64,000 nt of DNA from Dichotomocladium elegans (GCA_025716815.1 JAIXMN010000006.1:1-64000); one strand, 5' to 3'; shown: positions 24,960 to 38,027, numbered from the stretch's first letter. Translations and numbers: made by a program. Notes: generated from the letters alone by a model not told the origin.

Positions 24960-26070
24960 CTGTCTTACAGCCATCAGCAACCCCCCCCCACCCCGCAAAA
25001 TGGAGTGCAGCAACGACAAATCGATACACACGATGTTGGCCGAAATTCAATCGCAGGAATGGATCATAAACCCCCTCCATTCTTTAGCTGTAATAAAGAC
25101 CAATCCCGTAAAAGCAAAAACCCGCATTGCTCGCCTCCTTCTATCATCCACTCGCCACTCTTATTCTTAACGGATCACCCGCTCTGCATATTCTTCATGG
25201 ACTTGTATAACGCCAACGCCCATCATCCGCACCGTCTTCCCCCCACCCACCCACCCACTCCACTGTGGAGGGGTGGTTTTCACACTGGCTTTCCCATCTT
25301 TTCGTGTCCGCCTTTATCGAACAAGAAAACCAACCAACACCACCGCCCCAGAAAATCCTCTTGCCCTTTTTCAATGCTGCTTTTGCTATTTTCTGGTAGT
25401 ACTAAGTTTTCAAAATCGAAGCGGAGAGTTCGAAACGCCGCGCGCACGGGGTCCACTGCGGCTGGGCTGAGGTAGAAGTTGAGTGGCGGATATAATACAT
25501 CCCGACGCCCAAACAGCAGGTATTTAAAGCTGAGCTATGAGGACACAAGCAGCTCATTCATTGATATCGTGGCACACCGGATATGTATGGCCTTGCCCAC
25601 CATTGTTAACGGCGTTTCATTGGAATCAAACTTACATGCACAATTATTTGGCTTCACCTTTGTCGATCACGCTGTGATGAAAACAATTTGCCGCACAATG
25701 TAGATCTTGGTGAGAGTAAACGTACGGGACAGTGAAGAGGACTGTGGCAGAAAAAGTTCCTTCCTTTTTTTTTTACGGCGGCTGCTTTTCATCTGCGTAG
25801 GACCCAATCAAGGCGCTTTTGAATCTTCACACCGCTACGTAGAGTATTTCTCTGCCTGTAGGCTGAGCGGAATCAGAGTTCGCACGCTATAGTAGTGGTA
25901 TGCATGATATGAACAATACTGTATGGTTCGCACACTGGCATTTTGATTTCGCCGGCGAAACATTTGACTCCTCATGGGGATGGCTGCTGCCCATACAATT
26001 CGCCTACTACGCATTACGTGGGCGGCTAGAAAAAGAGAATGCACGTTGGCATTGTTCCATCACTCCCCTC
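24960..26070. other. no recognisable gene; C-rich low-complexity stretch
   Basis: Several open frames (24852-25475, 25479-25703, 25900-26103) have no recognised motifs. A C/A-rich run (CCCACCCACCCACCCACTCC) lies near 25240-25262. Decayed 3' parts of the minus-strand Fanzor copy may lie at the right edge but could not be aligned. Confidence 0.35.
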
Positions 26071-26084
26071 TGGCGTTACAGCAG

Positions 26085-27100
26085 AATGGTCTTCCGTGTA
26101 TGATCCTGAAGCTGCTTTGTATAGCGGAAGATTAGGTGATTATCGGATGAAGAATTCTCATGAACGCAATATAACAGGTCCCTTCTGCCAGGATCAACGG
26201 TGATCCGCTGGGCTGTATGGTCTTTATTCTGGGTTATCTTTGGACTGATGTACTCGATATCTTCTATCGGGATCCCAAACCTCTGTTCAAAAACCAGACG
26301 GAAGGACAGTTGTTTTCTTGAACACTGTAACACCAACACCGTCGGCATGAATAGTCCAACGAAATTGGAGCAACTCGGACCATTGGGGCTTGAAAGCTAT
26401 AGACTTCAGGTTTACAACTCGTCTCTAGTAATCCATATTGCTTATGTGAGATCCGTTTTGCTGCCGAGGATATGATAACGGAGGATTTTGATATCGATCT
26501 CTATATAACGTGGCGAACCCGACCAATGAAGTGGAAAACAGTTGGCGTTGTAGTAGATACCGTACTCTGGTGCTGGAATTAGTAGTTCCGCGAGAATGAG
26601 TTTAAAACAGGTTGTATGAGATCGTATGTTTCCCGAAGAAACGAAGCCTCCGCAGGTATACCTTCCATCACAACGTGCGACGGGCAATGGCCAGCTTGAA
26701 TACTGTGGAATGGCAGGTGATGGTCTCATAAAGGTCCTGGCATACTTGATCGGAGGATAGGCCCTGCGCGACCAAATCTCCCTTGCCGTCGGCTTTTTGC
26801 TGGCGAAGATTCAGGACGACATTTATAACACGCCGAAGCTGTTGCCCAAATCGCATGTGAGCATTATTCATGTAGTCAGTATAGATCTTGGTGCCTTCGT
26901 AAGATGGCCATTGTTGAGAATAAGGAAACACAGGCCTTTCGTATTCGGATATCCAAAGGTCTTCATTCTTGTGATGATTAACGAACTCTCGGATACGGGG
27001 AGCTTCGCTTTGGGCGCGACCTTCGGGCTTTGTTTCACCATGGAAAGCCAAACTTCAGAAAAGAATTTCTCCGTCATGTTGTCCTGGATGTTACAATGTA
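26085..27100 (-). pseudogene. decayed Fanzor (TnpB-like) copy
   Basis: Three overlapping minus-strand frames match the intact Fanzor at 58326 from about its residue 78 to residue 440. Examples are MTEKFFSEVWLSMVK (27077), YEGTKIYTDYMNNAHMRFGQ (about 26900), FGIPIEDIEYISPKI and the RuvC-I block VDPGRRDLLYCVHENSS (about 26160-26220). The RuvC-I Asp is kept, but frameshifts separate the blocks and both ends are missing, including the second and third catalytic residues and the zinc ribbon. It cannot be functional as it stands. Confidence 0.9.
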
Positions 27101-27109
27101 CATCACACC

Positions 27110-28280
27110 TCTCGCTGCCCTCCCTGCCACCTCATCAAGTCTCTCTTCATTTCCCTTCCTATTAGATAAAACCCGTGCATATGCATCTTCTATTTTATTG
27201 CTTGATCTGCCTATGCAACGTCCTGCGCCTTCTCTTCGGTTCCCTGTAATTTCTCTTTCATCGCCCTTGCCATTCCACTGTTTCCCCCCTATGCCCTCGG
27301 GGTTGTTTAGTTCCCTTTCTTTCGGAATCGCGCGAGAACGGAGGATCTGCGAGCAACCCAGCGCTCAAACATTCGCATTCATCGACATTAACTTTGTCTG
27401 CTCCAGAGTTCGCGAAGATGAGAGAGAGAGCGGATTGACACGCGAGAATTTATAGCGGAGAGCTTGAAAAATCCAGGGTGGTGTCTGGATGACAAGCTAT
27501 GCGTCGCTTAAATTGATGAATGCTGTTAGACTTAAGTAACAAAGGGGGAGATGCCCATCGAACACCACGCAAAATCGCTATCTCAGCTATCAAAAAAAAA
27601 AACCGCTCTATTTAGTCTACTGTAGATTTCCGGCACCTATCATCTGCAAGATTGTTTATTCGATAGACAAAACGGGTATTATTTGAATAGGATACCCTAT
27701 GATAGCCGAAAAGGATCATGATCATCCACTCTGGGTAACTACAATGAATGCCGGTAGTCAGTTTGCCGGTGGCATTTGCGCCAGGCAGAGTTCAACGGTA
27801 AATCGAATGCTGGATGTATTCTCTCAATTCGGGACATGCACAGCAACAAGCGCAGTCTTGCTCATGAAAGATACAGTCGGTAATAAGTAGACGGTGTGAG
27901 AAGAGACGGTTGAGAGTATATTTTCTCGTGGGCGACATAGCCAATAGATCTAGGGCAGCTATGCTCGCCAATGACATGGCCCTGCCCGTCATATATAGTA
28001 AAATATTGTATAGGCAAAATGCCGAAAAGCTGGGCACTTTTAAAAGAGATGAATTTGCGACATATCTTACGCAGAGAATTTTTAGAGAAATGATGTATAC
28101 ATATCTATAAATGAAAAGATCTACTGTACAATACTAAAAATATGAGCCAATCGAGGCCTTTTTTTTTTTTTTGCTAACCGGGGTTTATAAGATGCATGGT
28201 GCTTCTGAACTCCCCCCATCGGCCAAAAAAAAAATGGTGGTCCGTGAACTTTGGTTGAGTAAGTCCGCTTCCGGTAATAT
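27110..28280. other. no recognisable gene
   Basis: Short plus-strand frames (27030-27455, 27699-27890, 27910-28110) show no motifs. Poly-A/T runs occur near 27590 and 28160. Confidence 0.35.
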
Positions 28281-28862
28281 TTAGTAAACAGTAGGCCGTT
28301 CGGCAGCTCTCGCCAGGAGAGAATGACGAAGTATCTGTCGACTGTGTTCCCATGCTTGATCTATCTCCTCATCTACGTCTTGGACTACAGTTCCAAGCTC
28401 ACGCCGGACCAGTTGGGCAAGAGACAGCACAGTCATGTTCGTAGGAACAGAGGTAGAAGGCGATTTTTCATCTTTCGATACTGTATATGGCAAAAATAGA
28501 TCGTCGGATGCAGAGGTAGGTGGTGTGCTGATATCGTAACTCTCATCGTCATCTCGCGCTACGAGTTCTTCTTGTCTCGGCTTTATCGACAGAGACGACC
28601 GAGAATCCGAATGACGGATGATGGGTGATGACAGAAGAAAGGAGGAGAATCGCTTGCGCATTCGAGTAGCGGTCGATGATGTGTCGAGCGATGTTGCAGA
28701 GCTTTGTTTGTGAAATGCTATGGCCAGTCTTGGTGGTTTCTTGGACAATCGATGAGATGGTAACTTTGGAGGATATTCGCCGGTTGCCACGCTAGATAGT
28801 GGCCGGGAACTAGGCGCCTGATGCTCTTTCTCGCCTGTTGAGAATTGAAACAAAGACAGCAT
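28281..28862 (-). CDS. hypothetical Ser/Pro-rich protein, 193 residues
   Basis: A single open frame from an ATG with no family I recognise. The first about 140 residues are Ser/Pro/Arg-rich and probably disordered. The C-terminal about 50 residues look helical (VLSLAQLVRRELGTVV, EEIDQAWEHSRQILRHSLL). It lies downstream of the ARF-GEF on the same strand with about 600 nt of non-coding sequence between, including an A/T-rich stretch just before its ATG. It could also be a distal exon of that gene, but no splice junction supports this. Confidence 0.45.
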   Translation of the reverse strand: MLSLFQFSTGEKEHQAPSSRPLSSVATGEYPPKLPSHRLSKKPPRLAIAFHKQSSATSLDTSSTATRMRKRFSSFLLSSPIIRHSDSRSSLSIKPRQEELVARDDDESYDISTPPTSASDDLFLPYTVSKDEKSPSTSVPTNMTVLSLAQLVRRELGTVVQDVDEEIDQAWEHSRQILRHSLLARAAERPTVY

Positions 28863-29477
28863 CGTCTACGGGTATTTTGTATGCAGGTGTATGAGAATTA
28901 GCAAGTCAAAAGGAAGAAGCGAGTTTTTTTTTATGTAAAGGAATAGGACTAACAGCGCTTCAGACTCAAATCGGACATTAATATTTGTTCACAAGGTATC
29001 GGAGCATAGATCATGTGCTGACCACTGATGCAGCAGACAAGCTTAAATTCCCACCCACTTCATAGGACAGGAAAAATACTGGTGGAGTTCAATCAGACCA
29101 TTATTTCATGCCAACTTCCTTGGAAGAGGGAGCTGCCTGACCAATCCGAGATATAAGTCTTCTACTAAAAAAGTTGTAGTGTCTGGCTTTCATTACTCAG
29201 CACCGTCACATGACGAGCTACGAAGGAAGTTCAAAGGAACATCATCTGACATAAAACAAGCGCGGACTGCTCTTTCGAACCATCTGTCTTGGGTGTTGAT
29301 AATACCCCATCTACAGTCTAGAGAGGTTATCCGGTCATCAATGCATGATTGCAGTCAGGGTTTATTTCACCCAGCGGCGCGAAGGGGAGGAGAAAGAGAG
29401 ATGGTGTCAGGGAGCGGGTGCAAGCCGTATAGGGAAAGATAAAGTGAACGTGGGAGGAAGGGAAGAAAAGGGAACAT

Positions 29478-32400
29478 CTACATTGCGCTGGCCACCTTTT
29501 GCTTGATTTCCAAAATCGTATTAATAAATTCAATTTTGCTACAAACGTTTAGGTTAAGAGAAAATTACAACACAAAAGCCAACTCTTCGCTTACTTTAAG
29601 TTATCAGAGTTTGCATTTGATAAAGTGTAAATACCCGCCATCATTTGCTCTCCCACGGCCTGCGTGACAGCGGGAGGAAAGTCTCGTAAGACTTTCAGGC
29701 ACTGCAGTATTTCCTCTTGCATGTTTTCCTATACTCTCATGTGAGCAGTTGCATGGCTTGTCGCCGAAAGTGAATACTCATCCTCCCCTCTTACATTTCC
29801 AGAGAAACAGATGCACAGACGCAAAAGAGCAACAACTGTTCGTTCGGTCACTAACACACTCTGTCGATACGCATCCTTTAGGATGGAAAAGATATAATCG
29901 ACCGCATATGGCCTACAAACGCAGAGTGGTTGTGCTATCAGATCATGCTATCGGCCCGCAAGGCCCATATGCGAAACTTGCCACAAGAGTTCTATCCGAC
30001 CGGGATTACGCATGGTGATGGTCACAATAAATTCCAGGAAAAGTACGGTAACTGGATTGTATGGAATCGTGGTCTTTTCGGAGCCAATCTCTTTCGGTTC
30101 GTACCCCACTTGCTGCATTGCCGTCACGAGAGCTGTCAAAGGCTCGCCATCCAAAGAGCTAGACACCATTTAACCATGTAAGTTCTATTCCCGTATTTCT
30201 CGATCTTGTTATACCTCATATCTGCGAACAGTTCTTCCAACTTGCATGCAGTTACACAATCCACAGCGCACATCGTGCTTTCCACTTCTTCTTCGCTTGG
30301 ATCGGCACGGTAGGCTTCGTCGCTGGAATAAGGCGATAGCAGATAGGATGACAAAGTCGATAGCAATGAACCATCGCGACGACTTGGTTGCTTTGCAGGC
30401 GGCGGTGTCTTTGGCTTGAGAGGAATGTTTGTTGTTCCTGACAGAAAATCTTCCACTTGAAGCATGGACCCAGGTAACAGTGAATTGATGAAGAGGTTTC
30501 GAATGATTTCAAGTATCTATTATGTAGCTCAGTTATTTATGTACTTTTCGCCTGGTTAGACTTACCCTCTTCCACCCTTTGCGCATCGAATTGCCATGGC
30601 GTGTAACCACAGCAAATGCCACTACCGCAGCCAATTGTCCCTTGTAGTTCCGACCGAAGCGTACCGCCAGATTGCTGACAACATATTTTTGGCCTGCAAC
30701 CTCGACAATAGGATCGGGCACAGTGCTACGGTTACCTGCTTCCTCTAACAGACCCGTCATTGTGGCAAGATTAATAACAATAGCGTCAAAAACATCATAG
30801 AGGTGAAAATGCGCTGACAACATCGCGCACTGATGAAATCCTGATATGGCCTTTTGAAGGGTCCCATCATCCTGCGCAGTATCAAACGCTGTCAAAGACC
30901 AAGTCGCAATATTAGTCTAATGCCGCTATTTTCGAGTTATGTGATCCTTTACCATATGCAATCGCAGCAAGGGCAGGCTTCCATGCTAGCTGAAACAGGT
31001 CCCTATCATATGCAGTAGTGTCGCAGACAACAAATGGGCCGCAGACTGCTGAGCGATGTAAAAGCTGCTTCCATGCATAGTTGAAACCAAGGCGACCTTC
31101 ATGCTCTGCTGGCATCACAATTTCATCCTGTCGGATTGCTTCATATATAGCTTGCTAAAGATGCCATTTTTTAGATGGTCACGTCAGACAGCAACTGATT
31201 TCTTACCAGATATTCCTTAGGAAAGTCTTTTCCATCATTGACACCTCGCAGGTTCCTCATGTATTGATCGACCGTCATGCGATTCTTCAGTTATAATATA
31301 ATGGTAAGCGATCAAGCATTGCTGTCTCTCACAGTACTTACCCTGACTTGCGGATTGTGTTGATCAGTGTTAAGCATGATAATAGAGTAAGCCATGACCT
31401 GTGCTGCTTCTGGATTGGATATTTCAAGAGGACCAGACTCATAGAATGCCTCAGCAAAGGTATCAGTAACTCGAATAATCTGCTGCGATTCGCCTGGCAA
31501 GCGGAACGTTTCTAGAACAAGCCGAAGTGCTTCATCCATTCGTTTCTTCAAAATTGCATTGTGAGATCCATATCAATGTTTAGCGCTTGATTCGCTTACT
31601 CCGCTAAATTCAAATTGCCGCATGAACACTTGAAGCAGCGATAAGTTTTCCGGTTTTCCTAAATATTCGCCAAGGCTTTTCTTGTTAAGTTGTTGGGTCG
31701 ACCGCAGGAATCTTGCAAGACTGGCATTCACATCGCCATCTTCATCTGGTTCTACAATCCCGTTTTCTAGAGACGTATCATTGTTAAAGGAGAAAACTCC
31801 TGTATGTGCTTGAGTACAAAATATACCTGTAAGGAATTGAATCCCTTCTTTTGGGCTCTCATTGAAGAGTGATGCACCCTTTAATATTAAACGTTTACGA
31901 GACTTCCGACTGAGAAGCTCATCAGACGGTGTAAGCGTCTACATAAGATGTAACTATCAGCATAATACGAGCCTCTCGCATACTAAAGAATGCAAATATA
32001 CATACCCTAGAATTATGGGATCCAGAAAACTAAGAGGGACAGCTTGTTAGTGTGCCATCAGAGTATCCATCTAGACCTCTTACATCAGCATTTGAGCGCT
32101 CTACCATCTGATCGATGAACATAAGTAGAGTGTCTAGGCAGAGGAAATGCGAGTCAATGGCAGGGTACCCGTTAGGATCTGGGAATGAATTCTGTTGCAA
32201 TATATGAGACAAGAGTCGGATTCAGTGGATGATGGCAAGTCCTTCACCTTGCTTAAAAATTGAATAATCTCCTCGAATAAATCACCACAAGATAAATCAC
32301 AATCATAGTTGAACCAAAGATCAACCATAAAAGTGGGGATACGAGAACATTGCAGTAAGCACTCCAGCAACAGTTCCCGTACTTCGGGCGATGGGGCGTT

Positions 32401-34645
32401 TTGATCGATGCCGTAGTTTTTTCCAGACCGAGCATATACACTTGGGGATGCGCTCCGAACATCAACATGTGTCGCCACCGTTTTATGGTCGATTGTCTCT
32501 TTTCCTCCCGAAGGAACAAGGGTGATATTCCCCTCTTCATCAACGTCGATGATCATACCTCTGCTTCCTGCTCCAGTTGCCGGGGAGAGACGCTCAATCA
32601 AGAAGAATAAGAATAACTCTTGCTGGAGTTTAAGGTACGGTCGCATAGTATCCATAACAGTATATATCGTTCGGAGGGTTAAGCTCAACAGCGGGGTAGA
32701 TTCTGTTTTTGCGAGCTACAACAAACGATAGTTAGATCCAGGGGTTTTATCGCAGTAGGTATATATTGGTTGTACCTGAAATAGGTATTTGCAAAAATCA
32801 TCTGCTACGAGGTTTCTGAGCGACTCAAATCGGCTAATGCTACGACCGCCGACTTCAAATGCAACATTAAGAATACCCAGTGCCATCAAGCGCATCGAGT
32901 CCGTGTGCTTGTGTTCGTGGGGATTTAAGAGCGATATCAGCACGCGAAGCAGTTCCTGGATAGCAGGTAATCCGTAAGGGCGCAACGGTGCTAATGATAT
33001 GTGCTTAGCAATACTCTCTATTTCGACCGGATATCCTTCATACCAATAAATGCGGTATTATCCTTTTCTTCCTGATTTTCTTCTCCCTCTGTTTTCTCTA
33101 CGTCCGATGGATTCACAGACATAGCATTGTTGAATGTGTTTTCATGGCTGTCGCGTTCAACAAGTCCGAATTCTGTCGTAAGCGTGTCTGCATTTCTCAA
33201 GTCTTGCTGTGTATGTTGTTGTTGGCTGTGAGGTGGTTGTGGAGATGGCGATGTCGTCGATCTAAGGGTGTCTACATGCGGTGCTTTCACGCCTAAAGTT
33301 TCCTTTACTGCATCGTTTCCGGTAGCATCAGTTGGTGAATCAATATATACCCATTCTTCTTCGAGAGTCTTCAGCCTACAATGGAATATGTAAGCGTGCT
33401 GACCCGGTTTCATTTATATGGTCAATTCTGACCTCTCGAATATGGCAATGACCATGTTGATCATTACGTGTTCAGCTGATCTGCGTAGCATTTCTAAAAA
33501 AGAATCATGAATTGTCCTCTAGTTATGTTCTATTCCACCTACCACTAAGGCGCATCTGACAGCACATGCTCAAGCCTGTCTCCATCATCTCGCATACAGC
33601 TTCATCGCTAAGCACTTGACCACATTCGCTGGTTAATGCCACCTCCAGAACCTGTAACATGCGAAGAAGTACGAGTTCGTCTGACGCAGCATCGGATGCC
33701 TCAAACTTGCAATGTGTTGCTGCGGAGGATAAGGTATTCATTGCGAACGCGATGCTTGGATTGTGTAGACCTATATCGGTGCTTCTTTGTCAATATACAC
33801 CACATATTGGTTCTTTCTTCCCCAACATTCACTTGCCAACAATCCCGTAATTAAGGAATTTTTCGATGCTGCCTAGCGCGGTTCCTGCAATGGGACCAGT
33901 TGTATTGCCAGATCGAATTACCTCAATAAAGGGTCCCAGAAGCACTAAAGCGTCCAAATCCTCCACATCTGCACAAAAGCGTTTTCATGTTCAGTGTTTC
34001 TTGAACTCTATTTCGAGCAGGAACCATCAAAAAGACGATTGTAATAGTACTATTGTTACCTTGTACAGTATCCAAGTACTCTCTCAGACTCGCAAATCCG
34101 GCCATTAGTGGATTCTCCTAAAAAATAACCTACAGGTCAGCCGCCAACTCTTCACATACTACCAACTGTTTCCCATCGTCCTAACCTGATTCCGAGAATG
34201 GGTTTCTTTGCCATTCACATGGCCTTTACGAAGACCCATGCTCATCCCGAGACCGCCCATGTTCAAACCGTTGACGTTCATACCCGACCAGCGTGCATTC
34301 TTGCGCATAGCACTTGTCACAGCTTATATGAGAGACGATAGACATAGTGAGAAAGGGAAGACATAGAGATTGCGTATCTGTTGTGAGTGATTCCGTTCCA
34401 TTTGGTACGAGGGAGGACGACATGTATGAATCTATGGTATGAGGTTTAATACCAATTATTTCCGCATGGACGAGTTGGAACCAAGTGAGTTCCGACTTGA
34501 TGCGATGGGCGGAGTCGACGACTGCGAACGAGTTTCGTCCAGATGTAGAGTGGTCAATCGAGCCCTGAACGTCGTATGGTTCAATGTGGGCCGTGCTGCT
34601 GCCCCTGCCAGCTCCGGCAGCTGGGTTCCTCCTTGCCGTCTTCAT
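29478..34645 (-). CDS. Sec7-domain ARF guanine nucleotide exchange factor, GBF1/Gea type
   Basis: It activates ARF GTPases at the early Golgi for COPI coats. The gene is multi-exon on the minus strand. Exon 1 (34645-34453) ends TWFQLVHAEII and splices to AVTSAMRKNARWSGMN. The DCB region follows (VLLRMLQVLEVALTSECGQVLSDEAVCEMME, about 33560-33710), an acidic/Gln-rich linker (33018-33413), and the HUS box (32716-32985). The Sec7 domain lies at about 31200-31700, with the catalytic glutamate in FRLPGE at 31489-31491 and AYSIIMLNTDQHNPQV downstream. Gea/GBF1 identity comes from the block EIVMPAEHEG...KQLLHRSA. HDS segments continue to about 29480. The reading ends at TAG 29478-29480, well short of typical Gea or GBF1 C-termini, so the 3' end is uncertain or truncated. 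Confidence 0.85.
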
Positions 34646-34709
34646 AAATATAGTCCAGTTGTAAATGGAGATGAGGTATTAATTGATTGGTGCAGCAGAA
34701 GTAGATAAT

Positions 34710-35620
34710 ATTTCTTTAGACTGAAGGATGGATCAGATATTATCGGGATGATGCCATTAAGGAAAAAATGAGTTCATCATCAGAATAAGCGGTACCGAAG
34801 GTTGTATCCCAGATCGAAAAGAATGTCTTGGTACTCACACTGTAGAGGCGTATGGACTTTATATATATGTACACGTATTGTGAATACTGGGCCTCAACTG
34901 GTTATGGAGTAAAATGAAAGGCACAGTATATGTCGTCGCATAACACTTCCTGACCGCTATGCTGTGACGCGACACCTATCGTAGACTGATTTGGCGGAGT
35001 TTCCTTTTTAGTTTGTCATACCATTATCATCGTTCGAACACTTAGCCGCTCTCGTCAACCCACATAAACCTCAACACATTGTCTCACTCCCATCGAACAT
35101 GTAGTCATTCTTCATCATGCCACGTAACCTTTGCCTTGTAATTAACATTACAATAGGAGTTAGATAACATATAAATATCCTCCTTTGCAAGCAATAAAAC
35201 GGAACGCAAGTTATCTTCCCAAGGTCCATATGGATCACCCTGCCAACAAAATCGCTTTTTACCCAGCGGAGATAAAAGACACTAACTTGAAATAGTCGGC
35301 AGAATGCAGTAAATAGTGGACGAATACGAAAGAAGGGCGGTTTGATAATCACATCAACTTGTGAATGCATCCTGGGTTTTCCACTGCCATTGGCGAATTC
35401 TTACAAACACGGACCTTATTACAAAAGACGGTTCGTCGACCACTGCATGAACGACAAGAAAAACAAAGAGCGCTGGATGAAAACACATATTCGAGAAGGA
35501 AAAAGTACGGGCTTCTAGGACGGAGTAAAAGCACAAATTGGTAGAAGAACCATTAGTGGTAGATGATGATTCCCCATCCTTCTCCTTTTTTCCCTTTTAG
35601 TCCCTGTAACCAATGAATAT
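34710..35620. other. intergenic, no recognisable gene
   Basis: This is the promoter side of the ARF-GEF and the 3' side of the ELP5-like gene. A microsatellite-like TATATATAT lies near 34860. Only short frames without motifs are present. Confidence 0.4.
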
Positions 35621-35623
35621 GCG

Positions 35624-36421
35624 TTAAATATCCAAATCCTCATCTGGATCTTCATCGTCAAAGTCGTCGCCGGCATCAGGCTCGTAGTAGATGGTTCCAA
35701 TGGAATGATATGTATGGTCTTGCTGCTGAACATTCATGTATGGTAGCACGACATTGCCCTTCGCTCGGCGCTGGTCATCCGTCAATGATAAATTGAACGA
35801 CAGGTTCGTCATCGGATCCGACTGCTGTGGAACAGCATCTTCGGTTTCTAATGTTGCTTCGGGCCGCTCACTCGTAAGTTTTGTGTTTGGTACCACAATC
35901 AGGCCTTAGCTGCCGAGATATAACCTTCCGTAGTATATTGAACTTTGCCACTCTTTTTGCGAGATTTGAGCACCTTGACCATCTCATATGTTCTTTGCTT
36001 GAACACCAGAAAAAATAGATGCAACTGATCGACCAAAATACAGCATTCAGTTTGGTCGTCTGCTTTTTGGATCACGGACGCTGTATGGATTCCTCCATTT
36101 GTTTTAGATTGCGCATGCGGAGCAGAGACCAATGCCAGAAGGCATAGGGGGTTCATCTGCAGCTCCAGCCCAGCCAAATGGATCAGTATATGCATCAATA
36201 GTATGAAGTTTGTGAAGTGACACGCTGTAGAGAGAAGAAATCCGATCAATCCAAGCGAGGGGAGACGCCTCGGTCATAATCGCGATCACCATTTCTTCAT
36301 CGTGCAGTGCTGTAAATGCAAAATGGGCAAGCAATGGCAGAGCGGAGGACTGCACGGAATGTTAACCAGCAGAAAGACGAGGATTTTTTGTTTCAATAAG
36401 CTGATTCAAGCAAAGGGCCAT
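35624..36421 (-). CDS. Elongator complex subunit 5-like protein, with a possible lesion
   Basis: ELP5 belongs to the Elp456 RecA-like ring of Elongator, which modifies wobble uridines in tRNA. The C-terminus is diagnostic: TIYYEPDAGDDF and EEDPDEDLDI-like ending (DDEDPDEDLDI), preceded by SLTDDQRRAKGNVVLPY. A middle exon has VKVLKSRKKSGKVQYTTEGY, and the N-terminal part has SSALPLLAHFAFTAL and MTEASPLAWIDR. The expected start is ATG at 36421 (MALCLNQLIETKNPRL), but an in-frame TAA at 36362-36364 follows. Two compensating one-base shifts would restore the usual hydrophobic strand across five codons. The middle also seems short. This is either a pseudogene, a sequencing error, or a start I have misplaced. 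Confidence 0.75.
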
Positions 36422-36429
36422 TATGGAAG

Positions 36430-38020
36430 GTTTGGAGGGAGAATTTTAACGGACTCGAACGCAGCATCTGAAACGCGCCATCTCCAAACCACATAGCCCA
36501 TTATTTCTCGTCAGAAAGGCGACCGGCATTCCCGTATTATGGATACTGACATAGAGTTGATCATGCGATTATACTAAAAATCATGAGCTGGCGGAAAGTT
36601 AAGTTTATCCGACGTCTCATTTGCATCTTTGAAGCCTTTTAAGTTCATCCTCCAGCCGTGTCGAACTTGTCATTAATTTGCAACTGATACAACAATCAAC
36701 TCAAGCAGCAAAGGCAAGTTTTTTATTTATGCATGCAACGCCGGATTATCAGGCGCAGATTTCTCATCGAGACTGCATCTAATTAGCATTTGGGCATCAT
36801 CGACTGTTCAGCAATCTTAATTTGAACGATTTGATGGTTCGTGCGGAACATCCCTTGGTTCTTTACAATTAACGTAGGATGATAAACTCTGATTTGAGTC
36901 TTGCTTTGTGTTGCCCCACATTTATGGGTGTGCTCATTTTAGCATTCCTAATCGAATTTCGCGAGACCTTCACATTGCTGTTCTTTTTACCGAATACACA
37001 CTTTCGACCCATATACGCACCCAACCCGCCTCGTGGTCTAGATTGAGGAGTACTTCTGCTTGGTCATTTCTCCCTCTCCACGGCGATTTGCCGAAGTTTA
37101 AGCGAGTGAGCAGTGTATCTCCGCAACTCTAACGGCATAGTGGAAACATGTTGGACAAATCCTTACGTCATAATCGATTGATTGTGCATTTTACACGCTC
37201 ACAAGCGCACACGATGTTTGTTATTTTCATTTTCATTTTTTTGAAAAAAAAAAAGGCCTCGTTTAGCAGGTGTGGCTGCTAAACGAGGCCATAGTTCCAA
37301 AGTAATAAAAATTAAGTCTCAAGAAACTCTTACGAGGACTTCCTGGACCCGAGAAAAATTGTTTCGTTCAAATATTTTGTTTTCGTTTAAATATTTTGGG
37401 GTTTTCGTTTTCATTAACTGAGCAGCCCGTTGGTTGAGACCCCCAAAAGAGAGCCCCGTAACAGGGATAGCCACGTGAAGGCCGGCTGCTGTGTATCCCC
37501 TCTCCTCTGCATGACCGGCGCCAATCGTGCGTCCTCAGAGAGATCCCTCCAACAAGCAGACACCGCCCCCACTCATGACGGATACTCAAGCCGAAGCTCA
37601 AGTATACTGCCTACCTCCCTCAAGTCTATACTGATGCACCAGGATTTTGACCAGCAAAATCCCAATACACCAAGACCGACCAGCGCTAAGCATGGGTAGG
37701 AGGAGGACCCACGAGACGCCAACCAACAGTTGATGCCGTGCATCATACTTCGTTGACCGGTAGTCATTGGGGCTCGGCGAGCAGGATAAGTACCCAACAT
37801 GCCAAAAGGATAAAGAGAAGAAAAAAAAAAGATGTGTGAGAAATCGCCTTTATATAGACTTTTTGCCCACCCCCCAATCACCCCCCAACCACGCAGGTGC
37901 TGGTTCCCACGAAATGCTGCGGGTACCATCCCCCACAAACAAAAACGATGTGGGTGCACACTACCAGGCTGTTTCTTCGAAGTCAGAAGTCAGATCAAGC
38001 AGGAAGTTGAATGTTGAATG
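36430..38020. other. intergenic, no recognisable gene
   Basis: It contains a strong hairpin (see 37255-37290) and repeated AAATATTTTG/TTTTCGTTTAAATATTTTG strings at 37365-37400. Frames at 37368-38156 are open by chance as far as I can tell. Confidence 0.4.
37255..37290. repeat. perfect 14-bp inverted repeat (hairpin)
   Basis: GGCCTCGTTTAGCA at 37255-37268 and its exact complement at 37277-37290 are separated by the 8-nt loop GGTGTGGC and preceded by a run of A. It could be a terminator-like or RNA hairpin, or a scar of a foldback insertion. No gene is attached to it. Confidence 0.8.
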
Positions 38021-38027
38021 GGCTGTA

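Noticed and set aside
25431..25450. GTTCGAAAC string as a tRNA B box
   Set aside because: No A box or cloverleaf could be built around it.
24852..25475. 207-residue plus-strand frame as a gene
   Set aside because: Low-complexity Pro/His/Ser composition, overlaps the reversed tail repeat, no motifs and no splice context.
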